From NCBI GenBank assembly GCA_946480125.1, contig CAMLIY010000155.1, positions 1-7,407 of the forward strand: a DNA stretch of 7,407 bases, written 5' to 3'. The stretch comes from an uncultured Asticcacaulis sp. GTDB lineage: Bacteria; Pseudomonadota; Alphaproteobacteria; Caulobacterales; Caulobacteraceae. The position numbers and the translations under genes were made by a program. Below, in pieces: positions 1 to 5,282 of the stretch. Each line of letters opens with the position of its first letter. Position 1 is the stretch's first letter. Below the pieces are notes generated by a model. That model was not told the DNA's origin and made no database searches. It saw only the letters and a list, made by a program, of their open reading frames with translations.

Positions 1-448
1 ACAGGCCGTCCTTGATCATGGTGTCGACGAGTGACAGGTCACCCATCTTCTGGCCGGCGCGGATATAGGCCGCGTGAGTGGCCATGGACATGCTTTCCTG
101 GCCGCCGGCCACGACGATGGCGCTGTCACCAAGCGCCACCTGAGCCGCACCTAAAGCCACTGCGCGCAGGCCGGAGCCGCAGATCTGGTTGATCGACCAG
201 GCCGGGGCGTCATAAGGAATACCGGCCTTCACCGACGCCTGACGCGCCGGGCCTTGCCCTTGCGCCGCCTGGAGCACCTGGCCGAGAATGACCTCATTGA
301 CATCCGAGGCTTGCAGACCGGCCCGTTCGACGGCCGCCTTGATGGCATGGGCGCCCAGATCATGGGCTGGCACCGCGCCGAAACTGCCGAGGAAGGAACC
401 GACCGGCGTACGCGCGGCGGAGACGATAACGACTTCATTGACAGACAT
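1..448 (-). CDS. phaA: Acetyl-CoA acetyltransferase (thiolase), N-terminal part
   Basis: Leftward gene, cut by the left edge; 149 complete codons are visible from the ATG at 448-446. The protein begins MSVNEVVIVSAARTPVGSF, the standard start of biosynthetic thiolases, and carries the nucleophilic-cysteine motif NQICGSGLRA (Cys90) and the GGQESMSMATH motif near residue 115. By family knowledge it condenses two acetyl-CoA into acetoacetyl-CoA in the cytoplasm, the first step of PHB synthesis. A purine-rich Shine-Dalgarno (AAAAGGAAA) lies about 9 bases before the ATG and supports this start. The family is about 390 residues, so roughly the last 240 residues (catalytic His and second Cys) lie outside the window. 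The divergent phaR supports phaA rather than a beta-oxidation thiolase. The MSMATH motif has Thr where the well-known PhaA enzymes I recall have Pro; I consider this a tolerated variant. Confidence 0.93.
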   Translation of the reverse strand, partial: MSVNEVVIVSAARTPVGSFLGSFGAVPAHDLGAHAIKAAVERAGLQASDVNEVILGQVLQAAQGQGPARQASVKAGIPYDAPAWSINQICGSGLRAVALGAAQVALGDSAIVVAGGQESMSMATHAAYIRAGQKMGDLSLVDTMIKDGL

Positions 449-498
449 TTCCGGTTTCCTTTTCAGCTCTTATAAAGAGGGGTTAACCGGGACTTAAG

Positions 499-513
499 TC
501 ACCTGAACGGTGA
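499..513. promoter_or_regulatory. TCACC-N5-GGTGA inverted repeat upstream of phaA
   Basis: Perfect 5-base arms separated by 5 bases (TGAAC). The size and spacing resemble a dimeric regulator site about 50 bases upstream of the phaA start codon. No specific regulator is recognised, and 5-base arms can occur by chance. Confidence 0.3.
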
Positions 514-639
514 AATCAAGCTACGCGATTACACAAGCCACTGAGCACGGGTTTCACTTATGACGCTATATCTGCCTCATGGTGAGAGAGCCGTCACGCC
601 TAAATAGTCCCTTTGCCGGCTCATCCATTCAATTTTTTG

Positions 640-731
640 TGCGCAGCATATTTTGCAAAATGACTTGCATGCCATTTGCGCACAACACAATAATACAATC
701 CTTATAAAAAAGGGGTTTGCGGCATTTGCGC
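640..731. promoter_or_regulatory. Cluster of TGC/GCA palindromes, candidate PhaR operators
   Basis: Within 92 bases there are TGCGCA (640-645), the 10-base palindrome TTTTGCAAAA (651-660), GCATGC (667-672), TGCGCA (677-682) and a repeat CATTTGCGC at 673-681 and again at 723-731, exactly 50 bases apart and in the same orientation. Alphaproteobacterial PhaR proteins, as I recall, bind TGC...GCA-type half sites upstream of phaR and phasin genes and autoregulate. The cluster lies 110-200 bases before phaR, which fits autoregulation and possibly joint control of phaA. The binding is inference. Confidence 0.45.
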
Positions 732-792
732 GCCTCCCTCTTTACGCACAAGCAAAAAAGGGTTTATGTTGTGAGTGCGAAATAAATGCAGA

Positions 793-806
793 TCCGATAA
801 ATCGGA
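793..806. promoter_or_regulatory. TCCGAT-AA-ATCGGA inverted repeat in the phaR leader
   Basis: Six-base perfect arms around AA, ending 22 bases before the phaR Shine-Dalgarno. Its position between the likely promoter and the start codon suits an operator that blocks transcription. The 2-base spacer makes it unlikely to act as an RNA hairpin. The binding protein is unknown. Confidence 0.35.
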
Positions 807-842
807 CGCAAACTTTCAGGAAGAACACAGGAGACTGCTCAG

Positions 843-1493
843 ATGGCCGAAACAAAGACACGGGCAAAACGCGGCGAAGGCGATCGCGTCATCATTAAAA
901 AATATGCCAACCGGCGTTTGTACAATACGGCCACAAGTTCCTACGTCACGCTCGACAACCTCTCCGACATGGTGCGTCAGGGTGTCGATTTCGTGGTGTT
1001 CGATGCCAAGTCGGGTGATGACATAACTCGTGGCGTCCTGGCCCAGATTATTTTTGAAGAAGAGAGCCGCGGCCAGAATCTTCTGCCCATCCAGTTCTTG
1101 CGTCAACTCATCGGCTTTTATGGTGACAGCATGCAGAACCTGCTGCCGACCTATCTCGAAATGTCGCTCGACGGCTTTGCCAAGCAGCAGGAACGGTTCC
1201 GCTCGCAGTTTTCTCAGGCCTTCGGCGCCGCGCCCGGTATTGGCTTCTTCGATGAGCAGGTGTCGCAAAACCTGGCCATGTTCGACCGCGCCATGCGTAT
1301 GTTTTCGCCTTTCTCATTCGCCAACACGGCCACCGGGACCGCGAGCGGCGCCAGCGGAGCTGCCGGCACGCCGCACGAACCCGTCCCTGAAACGCCCGTC
1401 GCACCCAAGCCCGAAACAGACCAGGTCCGCGAACTGCGCGAGCAGATGGAAGCCATGAAGGCGCAGATCGATCGTCTGGCGCAAAAAAGCTGA
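843..1493 (+). CDS. phaR: Polyhydroxyalkanoate synthesis repressor PhaR
   Basis: A 216-residue regulator. Residues 15-76 form the PHB/PHA accumulation regulator DNA-binding domain, with the signature RVIIKKYANRRLYNTATSSY followed by a conserved TLDNLSDMVRQG stretch. Residues 80-120 match the second PHB_acc region (LLPIQFLRQLIGFYG). Residues 160-192 are an Ala/Pro/Gly-rich linker, and residues 193-215 form a short predicted coiled coil (heptads in VRELREQMEAMKAQIDRLA). By family knowledge PhaR represses phasin genes and its own gene and is released by binding nascent PHA granules. The AGGAGA Shine-Dalgarno at 829-834, 8 bases before the ATG, fixes the start. The gene is divergent from phaA and is followed by a hairpin terminator, so it is probably monocistronic. 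Nothing appears truncated. Confidence 0.95.
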   Translation: MAETKTRAKRGEGDRVIIKKYANRRLYNTATSSYVTLDNLSDMVRQGVDFVVFDAKSGDDITRGVLAQIIFEEESRGQNLLPIQFLRQLIGFYGDSMQNLLPTYLEMSLDGFAKQQERFRSQFSQAFGAAPGIGFFDEQVSQNLAMFDRAMRMFSPFSFANTATGTASGASGAAGTPHEPVPETPVAPKPETDQVRELREQMEAMKAQIDRLAQKS

Positions 1494-1501
1494 ATAAAGC
1501 C

Positions 1502-1542
1502 GGCGGTTATGTTGGGTAGCCGCCTGTCTTTCGGTTTGTTTT
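1502..1542 (+). terminator. Intrinsic terminator after phaR
   Basis: Stem GGCGGTTA (1502-1509) pairs with TAGCCGCC (1517-1524) through 8 pairs including one G-T wobble, with a 7-base loop. It is followed by a T-rich but interrupted tail (TGTCTTTCGGTTTGTTTT). It starts 8 bases after the phaR stop. The imperfect tail suggests incomplete termination, so some read-through into the next gene is possible. Confidence 0.65.
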
Positions 1543-1549
1543 AACGTAA

Positions 1550-1843
1550 ATGCGATACGCTCCCGGCATGAACGGAAATCTGCCCCACAATAATCTGCCT
1601 GTGCCTGTCGGTCCGGTCATCGATCAGCAGACGAATGAGGCACCGCGCCCTAAGCGCAAGGCCAAGCCGGAAGCGGATGACGCCACCTATGCCGCCCAGA
1701 TTCTCGGCGGCGGCGAAAAGCGCGGTCTTCGCGGCGGACCTGAAACCCTGGGTCGGGCAAAATCGACCTATCTCAAGTCGGAATATTCCGGCCCGAACGA
1801 CCGCCGCCCTGCCCCCGGCCGCGTCACCAAGACTGAAATCTAA
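1550..1843 (+). CDS. Small basic hypothetical protein, function unknown
   Basis: A 97-residue protein (91 if translation starts at Met7, position 1568). The N-terminal third is rich in Pro/Asn and looks disordered. Residues 33-40 are a basic patch (RPKRKAKP). The C-terminal half (residues 44-97) reads as a compact conserved block: ATYAAQILGGGEKRGLRGG, then PETLGRAKSTYLKSEYSG and a basic tail ending VTKTEI. I have an impression of similar short proteins in Caulobacterales but cannot name a family or function. There is no signal peptide or membrane helix. Neither candidate ATG has a recognisable Shine-Dalgarno, and the first lies 7 bases after the phaR terminator tail, so the message may be leaderless or the gene expressed by read-through. 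GC-rich third positions support real coding. The start is uncertain; the gene itself is fairly secure. Confidence 0.75.
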   Translation: MRYAPGMNGNLPHNNLPVPVGPVIDQQTNEAPRPKRKAKPEADDATYAAQILGGGEKRGLRGGPETLGRAKSTYLKSEYSGPNDRRPAPGRVTKTEI

Positions 1844-1873
1844 AGATATTTTCCGGCACGTTTATTGCAAGCT

Positions 1874-1899
1874 TGAGGTTCCTTCATTGCGGAGCCTCA
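1874..1899 (+). promoter_or_regulatory. Hairpin burying a GGAG Shine-Dalgarno
   Basis: TGAGGTTCC (1874-1882) pairs with GGAGCCTCA (1891-1899): 9 pairs, one of them G-T wobble, around an 8-base loop. No T tract follows directly (ACGTGCTGTCC), so it is a poor terminator for the upstream gene. The 3' arm contains GGAG (1891-1894), 6 bases before the GTG at 1901. The structure would therefore close the ribosome binding site of the small open frame that follows. The pairing is seen in the sequence; the regulatory role is inferred. Confidence 0.45.
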
Positions 1900-1900
1900 C

Positions 1901-2008
1901 GTGCTGTCCTTTTCCAAACCCCGTAAAACCCGCCCGGTCTGGACGCGTGTCGCCACCCGCGCCTTTGATATTTTCGCTGTGACGCTAATTTTCGCGGTGT
2001 TTGGGTAA
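1901..2008 (+). CDS. Possible 35-residue membrane microprotein, GTG start
   Basis: The open frame GTG...TAA encodes a 35-residue peptide that starts MLSFSKPRKTRPVWTRVATR and ends in a hydrophobic stretch of about 15 residues (AFDIFAVTLIFAVFG). The layout, a strongly basic N-terminus (seven Lys/Arg in 20 residues) followed by a short hydrophobic helix, fits a small inner-membrane peptide with its N-terminus in the cytoplasm. GGAG lies 6 bases before the GTG, and about two thirds of the third codon positions are G or C, as expected for coding here. Against it, the helix is short and I recognise no homologue. It could be a spurious frame, a decayed gene end, or a leader-type peptide controlled by the hairpin at 1874-1899. 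Confidence 0.35.
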   Translation: MLSFSKPRKTRPVWTRVATRAFDIFAVTLIFAVFG

Positions 2009-2041
2009 ATTAACCTGCCTAAACCAGCAGACTTAACGCCT

Positions 2042-2127
2042 CCACGGCTCAATATTTATTACGAAATGGCCGTGGCAAGGGCGCACGCTTTGCACGACAG
2101 CGTGACCGCCGCGCATGTTTTGCGCGG
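2042..2127. other. Three consecutive inverted repeats in a non-coding stretch
   Basis: Three perfect inverted repeats follow one another: CCACGGC/GCCGTGG (2042-2048 with 2069-2075, 20-base AT-rich loop), CACGCT/AGCGTG (2084-2089 with 2099-2104, 9-base loop) and CCGCGCA/TGCGCGG (2109-2115 with 2121-2127, 5-base loop). None is followed by a T tract on either strand, so they are not ordinary terminators. The block could be a structured small RNA, an RNA-processing site, or a chance cluster in GC-rich DNA. I see no promoter that decides the strand. Confidence 0.35.
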
Positions 2128-2161
2128 GCCATGTGTGTCGGGGCGAGTAGCACTGAGCCGC

Positions 2162-2196
2162 AAAAAAAGCATTGATTTGCAGAGCGATATCAATGC
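2162..2196 (-). terminator. Intrinsic terminator overlapping the stop codon of the membrane protein gene
   Basis: Read on the minus strand, GCATTGAT (2196-2189) and ATCAATGC (2176-2169) form a perfect 8-bp stem with a 12-base loop, followed at once by seven T (2168-2162). The TGA stop of the upstream gene (2192-2190) lies inside the 5' arm. The stem is AT-leaning, but the uninterrupted U tract makes this the clearest terminator in the window. It probably ends the two-gene leftward transcript that starts near 3460. Confidence 0.8.
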
Positions 2197-2699
2197 CCGA
2201 AGTCGATATCTTTCCGGGCAGAAACGGCGGTCACGATAAAACCGGCGAGGACATCCATCAATGTCATGAAGGTCAGCAGGAAAAAAGCCGATGTGGCGAA
2301 GGGCTTGAACAGCAGGAACTCGACCAGGCAGACGATAAAAAGCACCATCGACAGCGAGTGATTTACGATAGCCACCTTGTCGGACTTGGTTGATTTCAGC
2401 AGTTCGAAGAACAGGCAGATCAGCGCCCCAAACAGGATGACATCGCCGACATTGACCGACCAGTGCGTGCCGGTGGACGGCATGGGCAGGTTAAACAGCA
2501 CCTGCATGACGGCATTGTAAGCGGCGCCGTCGCTGCCCCCCAGCGAAAACAGCGCCAGGATGTTGTAAACGAGGAACGGGATGACGAGTAGCGGAAACGC
2601 GGTAATCAAGCTGAACCCCCTTTGTTGATTTTCCCCAGGCTGCCGGTCATACATGCCGATAGCGGCTTCCTTGGCGATAAGATCACGATCGATAGCCAT
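2190..2699 (-). CDS. Four-helix membrane protein, function unknown
   Basis: A 169-residue protein with a soluble N-terminus (residues 1-28, MAIDRDLIAKEAAIG and a polar stretch QPGENQQR) and four predicted membrane helices at about 31-52, 83-101, 112-131 and 136-158. A loop of about 30 residues (53-82, with GGSDGAAYNAV and PMPSTGTHWS) separates helices 1 and 2. There is no signal peptide and no catalytic motif I can name. An AGGAG Shine-Dalgarno 7 bases before the ATG fixes the start. The gene begins 23 bases after the stop of the polyprenyl-phosphate glycosyltransferase, so the two are almost certainly cotranscribed and end at the terminator at 2162-2196. The size and four helices recall GtrA/DPM-accessory proteins that accompany such transferases, but the sequence does not visibly match GtrA; a link to the glycosyltransferase is inference from context. 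Confidence 0.85.
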   Translation of the reverse strand: MAIDRDLIAKEAAIGMYDRQPGENQQRGFSLITAFPLLVIPFLVYNILALFSLGGSDGAAYNAVMQVLFNLPMPSTGTHWSVNVGDVILFGALICLFFELLKSTKSDKVAIVNHSLSMVLFIVCLVEFLLFKPFATSAFFLLTFMTLMDVLAGFIVTAVSARKDIDFGH

Positions 2700-2722
2700 T
2701 CACCCACTCCTGAGCCCGTCGT

Positions 2723-3460
2723 CTATCTTCCGCTTTCGGTCACCTTGCCGGGCTTGCGTAAACGACTGTTTAACCACATTACACCGGGCAGGTCGGAAAG
2801 TGCTACAGCTAAACGTCCTATATTGGTATATTTGGACTGACCTGTGGTACGTAAGCGATCATCGACGGGTTCAAATAAAATATCAAAGCCTTCCCGCGTC
2901 ACCAGCGAAGGCAGGTAACGGTGCATCTGGTCGAAATAGGGCAGTCTAAGGAAAACCTCACGGCGCAAGGCTTTCAGGCCGCAGCCGGTATCGTCGGCCT
3001 TATCGTTTAACATGGCTTTGCGAATACGGTTGGCCCAGCGAGACGCGACCTTCTTAGACGACGTATCCTGGCGATTGCGCCGCTGTCCGGCTACCATGCC
3101 GATGTTATCCGGCGCTTCATGCAGAATTTTTGACATGCGCGCCGCATCGATCGCCGGATTCTGGCCGTCACCATCCAGAGTTACAATGAGTGGCGCTTTG
3201 GCAGCGAAGACGCCACTGCGCATGGCGCCACTCTTGCCGACATTGTTTTCATGACGCAATACGCGCAGAGAAGGGATTTCCGTCTGCGCCGCCACCAGCC
3301 TCGCATGGGTCTCATCCTGACTGTGATCGTCAACAAAAACGATCTCAAAGCCATTCGTGCCGAAAAGAGCTGAAAAGGCCGAGTCGATTTCTCTGGCGAC
3401 TTGTACGGCCGCGCCTTCTTCATTATAGACGGGCACCACGGCAGAAACGATTAAAGGCAT
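2723..3460 (-). CDS. Polyprenyl-phosphate glycosyltransferase, GT2 (DPM1/ArnC-like)
   Basis: A 245-residue GT-A fold enzyme. Motifs in order: VVPVYNEEG (8-16), VFVDDHSQDET (41-51), the metal-binding DxD-type LDGDGQNP (95-102), GQRRNRQD (125-132), DTGCGLKALRREVF (157-170), PYFDQMHRYLPSL (174-186) and a basic/SKY segment near 202-212. This is the dolichol/undecaprenyl-phosphate sugar synthase pattern. By family knowledge it transfers a sugar from a nucleotide donor to a polyprenyl phosphate on the cytoplasmic face. Unlike ArnC or GtrB it has no C-terminal membrane helices, ending soon after GVMWLNSRLRKPGK, so it is probably peripheral. A longer frame opens at 3505, but the conserved fold starts at the Met at 3460, and the extension would run over the intergenic palindrome. 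The Shine-Dalgarno is weak. The neighbouring divergent GT-C gene is the likely user of its product. The sugar is not predictable. Confidence 0.88.
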   Translation of the reverse strand: MPLIVSAVVPVYNEEGAAVQVAREIDSAFSALFGTNGFEIVFVDDHSQDETHARLVAAQTEIPSLRVLRHENNVGKSGAMRSGVFAAKAPLIVTLDGDGQNPAIDAARMSKILHEAPDNIGMVAGQRRNRQDTSSKKVASRWANRIRKAMLNDKADDTGCGLKALRREVFLRLPYFDQMHRYLPSLVTREGFDILFEPVDDRLRTTGQSKYTNIGRLAVALSDLPGVMWLNSRLRKPGKVTESGR

Positions 3461-3497
3461 GATCCGGCGGCTCGCTACAGTGTGGGGCAAGGGATTG

Positions 3498-3512
3498 AAA
3501 CCCATTGGGTTT
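3498..3512. promoter_or_regulatory. Palindrome AAACCCA-T-TGGGTTT between divergent glycosyltransferase genes
   Basis: Perfect 7-base arms around one central base, placed 37 bases before the leftward start (3460) and 45 bases before the rightward start (3558). An AT-rich stretch TTTATATTTAAG (3529-3540) next to it may hold the -10 of the rightward gene, though no good -35 is seen. The position suits a shared operator that coordinates the two genes. The regulator is unknown. Confidence 0.4.
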
Positions 3513-3557
3513 TATGCCTCATAGACGGTTTATATTTAAGCGTAAATAGGGACCGCA

Positions 3558-5279
3558 ATGGGTTCGATGTCCGCGACCACACAAAATCTGATTCAGTTTG
3601 TGCTGACACACTTCGCACAACTGATTTCCAAAGGACGACGTGGCCCGTTGCTGGCCGCCCTTCTGGCTTTTGTGGTCGCTGTGCCTTGCGCCATGATGAT
3701 GCCGCCACTCGACCGCGACGAATCCCGCTTCATCCAGGCCTCAGCCCAGATGATCGAGTCCCACGACTATATCAATATCAATGTGCAGGACGTACCGCGC
3801 TATAAAAAGCCCGTCGGCATTCACTGGCTTCAGGTGGCGGCCGTCAAGCTGACCTCCCATGTGGCCAAAAGGGACGTGCTGGCCTTCCGCTGGCCCTCAA
3901 TTCTGGGAGCTGCCCTGGCCGCCTTCGCCTGTGCGTGGGGCGCTTCCTACGCCTTCGGCACGCGTATCGGCACCAAGGCCGGCATTCTTTTCGCCATTAC
4001 CTTCATGCTGTCGACCGAGGCCTTCATCGCCAAGACCGACGCCGTACAGTGCGGCTTCATCACCCTGATGATGGCGGCGCTGGCGCAGATTTACCTGCGC
4101 ACCCGCGATCTCGGAAGGGATGACCCGCGCCCAAAAATGCGCTGGGTCCAGTTGTTGTTCTGGCTGGGGCTGGCCGGCAGTATCATGATCAAGTTCATCA
4201 TTGGGCCGATGATCCTGGCCACCACCCTTTTGACGCTGTGGGCCTGGGATCGCAAGATTCGCTGGGCACGCAATATGGGTTGGGGGTGGGGATTGATTCT
4301 TGTCGCACTGATCTGCGGTCCGTGGATCATGGCCATCACCGTCACCACTGACGGCCAGTTCTGGGTTGGCGCCGTTGGCAAGGATTTCGCTTCTAAATTA
4401 AGTGGTGGCTCGGAAGGCCATTTCATGTGGCCAGGCTATCACCTGGCCTTACTGCCGATCACCCTGTTCCCGGCGGCCTGGTTCCTGGGCGGGGCCTTGC
4501 AAACAGCGGTTTCGCGTCGTCATGAAGCCGCTATCCGCTTTGCTATTGCCTGGTTTCTGCCCGCTTTTCTGATTTTTGAACTGTCGCCGACCAAACTGCC
4601 GCATTACACCTTGCCAACCTTCGCCGCCCTGATTTGGTTGTGTGCCGTTTCAATGGACGTGCCGTTAAAATTATGGGCCAGGTCAATCAATGCCGCCGCC
4701 GGGCTCATCGGCGGCCTGGTGATAAGCGCCCTCGCCGTCACCGGGTTTGTGCTTTATGGCGCGGGCGCGGCCGTGGTTTTCATGATCATCGTTATTCTTG
4801 CCACGCTTGTCATTGGTGGATTTAGTGGCTGGCTGATGTGGAACAACCGCCAGCGTGCAGGCTTTGCATGCCTGCTGGCGGCCGGCATACTCACCCACCT
4901 CGCCTTTGTCAGCGAGCTGGCACAGCTTAAACCTTTATGGATTTCGCGGCAGCTTGAAGCCGCACTCATCACGGCACATCTTGATCCGCGTCGTGATTTG
5001 CGTACGCCAGGCCCGGTAGCGATTATCGGCTATTCCGAACCAAGCTTCGTGTTTGCCATGGGCACCAAAACGGAGCTGCTCAATGACGATGTGACGGGCG
5101 CGGTCCAGGCGCTGAGCGAAGGCCGGCCCTTATTCGTTGAGTCGCAATTTGAGCCGGCTTTTCAGGCTGAAGCGAAGGCGCACGGATTAAAACCACATGC
5201 CATTACACAGGTGCGGGGGCATAATTATAATGGTCACGACCAGATCCTGACGCTCTACGATAATCCGCCCGCGCCGTAA
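3558..5279 (+). CDS. ArnT/PMT-like GT-C glycosyltransferase, integral membrane
   Basis: A 573-residue polytopic protein. A first membrane helix (about 30-50) leads into the periplasmic-loop motif LDRDESRFIQASAQMI (51-66), whose acidic pair matches the catalytic DE of ArnT-type enzymes. Next come RYKKPVGIHWLQ (81-92, like the KPPLGYW motif), AKTDA (158-162), IKFIIGP (211-217, TKGP-like) and SPTKLPHYTLPTFAAL (343-358), a hallmark of this family. There are about a dozen membrane helices up to residue 450, then a soluble, probably periplasmic, C-terminal domain (452-573). By family knowledge it moves a sugar from a polyprenyl-phosphate donor to lipid A, another glycolipid or a protein on the outer face of the inner membrane. 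AGGGA 5 bases before the ATG supports the start; Met4 is an alternative. The divergent GT2 enzyme probably supplies the donor. The gene ends 3 bases from the convergent GT2 stop, with no terminator between them. Acceptor and sugar are unknown, so I do not call it arnT. Confidence 0.88.
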   Translation: MGSMSATTQNLIQFVLTHFAQLISKGRRGPLLAALLAFVVAVPCAMMMPPLDRDESRFIQASAQMIESHDYININVQDVPRYKKPVGIHWLQVAAVKLTSHVAKRDVLAFRWPSILGAALAAFACAWGASYAFGTRIGTKAGILFAITFMLSTEAFIAKTDAVQCGFITLMMAALAQIYLRTRDLGRDDPRPKMRWVQLLFWLGLAGSIMIKFIIGPMILATTLLTLWAWDRKIRWARNMGWGWGLILVALICGPWIMAITVTTDGQFWVGAVGKDFASKLSGGSEGHFMWPGYHLALLPITLFPAAWFLGGALQTAVSRRHEAAIRFAIAWFLPAFLIFELSPTKLPHYTLPTFAALIWLCAVSMDVPLKLWARSINAAAGLIGGLVISALAVTGFVLYGAGAAVVFMIIVILATLVIGGFSGWLMWNNRQRAGFACLLAAGILTHLAFVSELAQLKPLWISRQLEAALITAHLDPRRDLRTPGPVAIIGYSEPSFVFAMGTKTELLNDDVTGAVQALSEGRPLFVESQFEPAFQAEAKAHGLKPHAITQVRGHNYNGHDQILTLYDNPPAP

Positions 5280-5282
5280 TAA

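Larger units (their letters stand above)
449..842. promoter_or_regulatory. phaA-phaR divergent control region
   Basis: This 394-base spacer contains no supportable gene. It must hold the promoters of leftward phaA and rightward phaR. The phaR-proximal half is AT-rich and dense in TGC/GCA elements, while the phaA-proximal half carries short inverted repeats (467-479 CTCTT-ATA-AAGAG; 499-513). A weak candidate -10 for phaA (TATAAG on the minus strand, 474-469) would give a leader of only about 14 bases, and its -35 is poor. I found no convincing sigma70 pair for phaR, so exact promoters are not called. Confidence 0.6.

Noticed and set aside
467..479. CTCTT-ATA-AAGAG hairpin near the phaA ribosome site
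   Set aside because: The stem is five weak pairs with a 3-base loop and is not convincing as an RNA control element; mentioned only within the intergenic entry.
653..898. Rightward 81-codon frame across the phaR leader
   Set aside because: It overlaps the phaR start out of frame, crosses the regulatory palindromes, and has no Shine-Dalgarno or family resemblance.
816..1268. Leftward 150-codon frame antisense to phaR
   Set aside because: It is a shadow of phaR in a high-GC gene, with no recognisable domain or ribosome site.
1874..1900. Reading the 9-bp hairpin as a terminator for the 97-residue gene
   Set aside because: No U tract follows the stem directly; the first T run is over ten bases downstream and short. 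Overlap with the GGAG fits a translational role better.
2066..2239. Rightward ATG frame of 57 codons (starting MAVARAHALHDSV)
   Set aside because: It has no Shine-Dalgarno, runs through inverted repeats and the leftward terminator, and ends antisense to the membrane protein gene; its composition looks like random GC-rich translation.
3461..3505. Extended start of the GT2 gene at 3505
   Set aside because: The extra 15 residues are not part of the family fold, lack a Shine-Dalgarno, and would cover part of the intergenic palindrome. The Met at 3460 directly precedes the conserved start of the domain.
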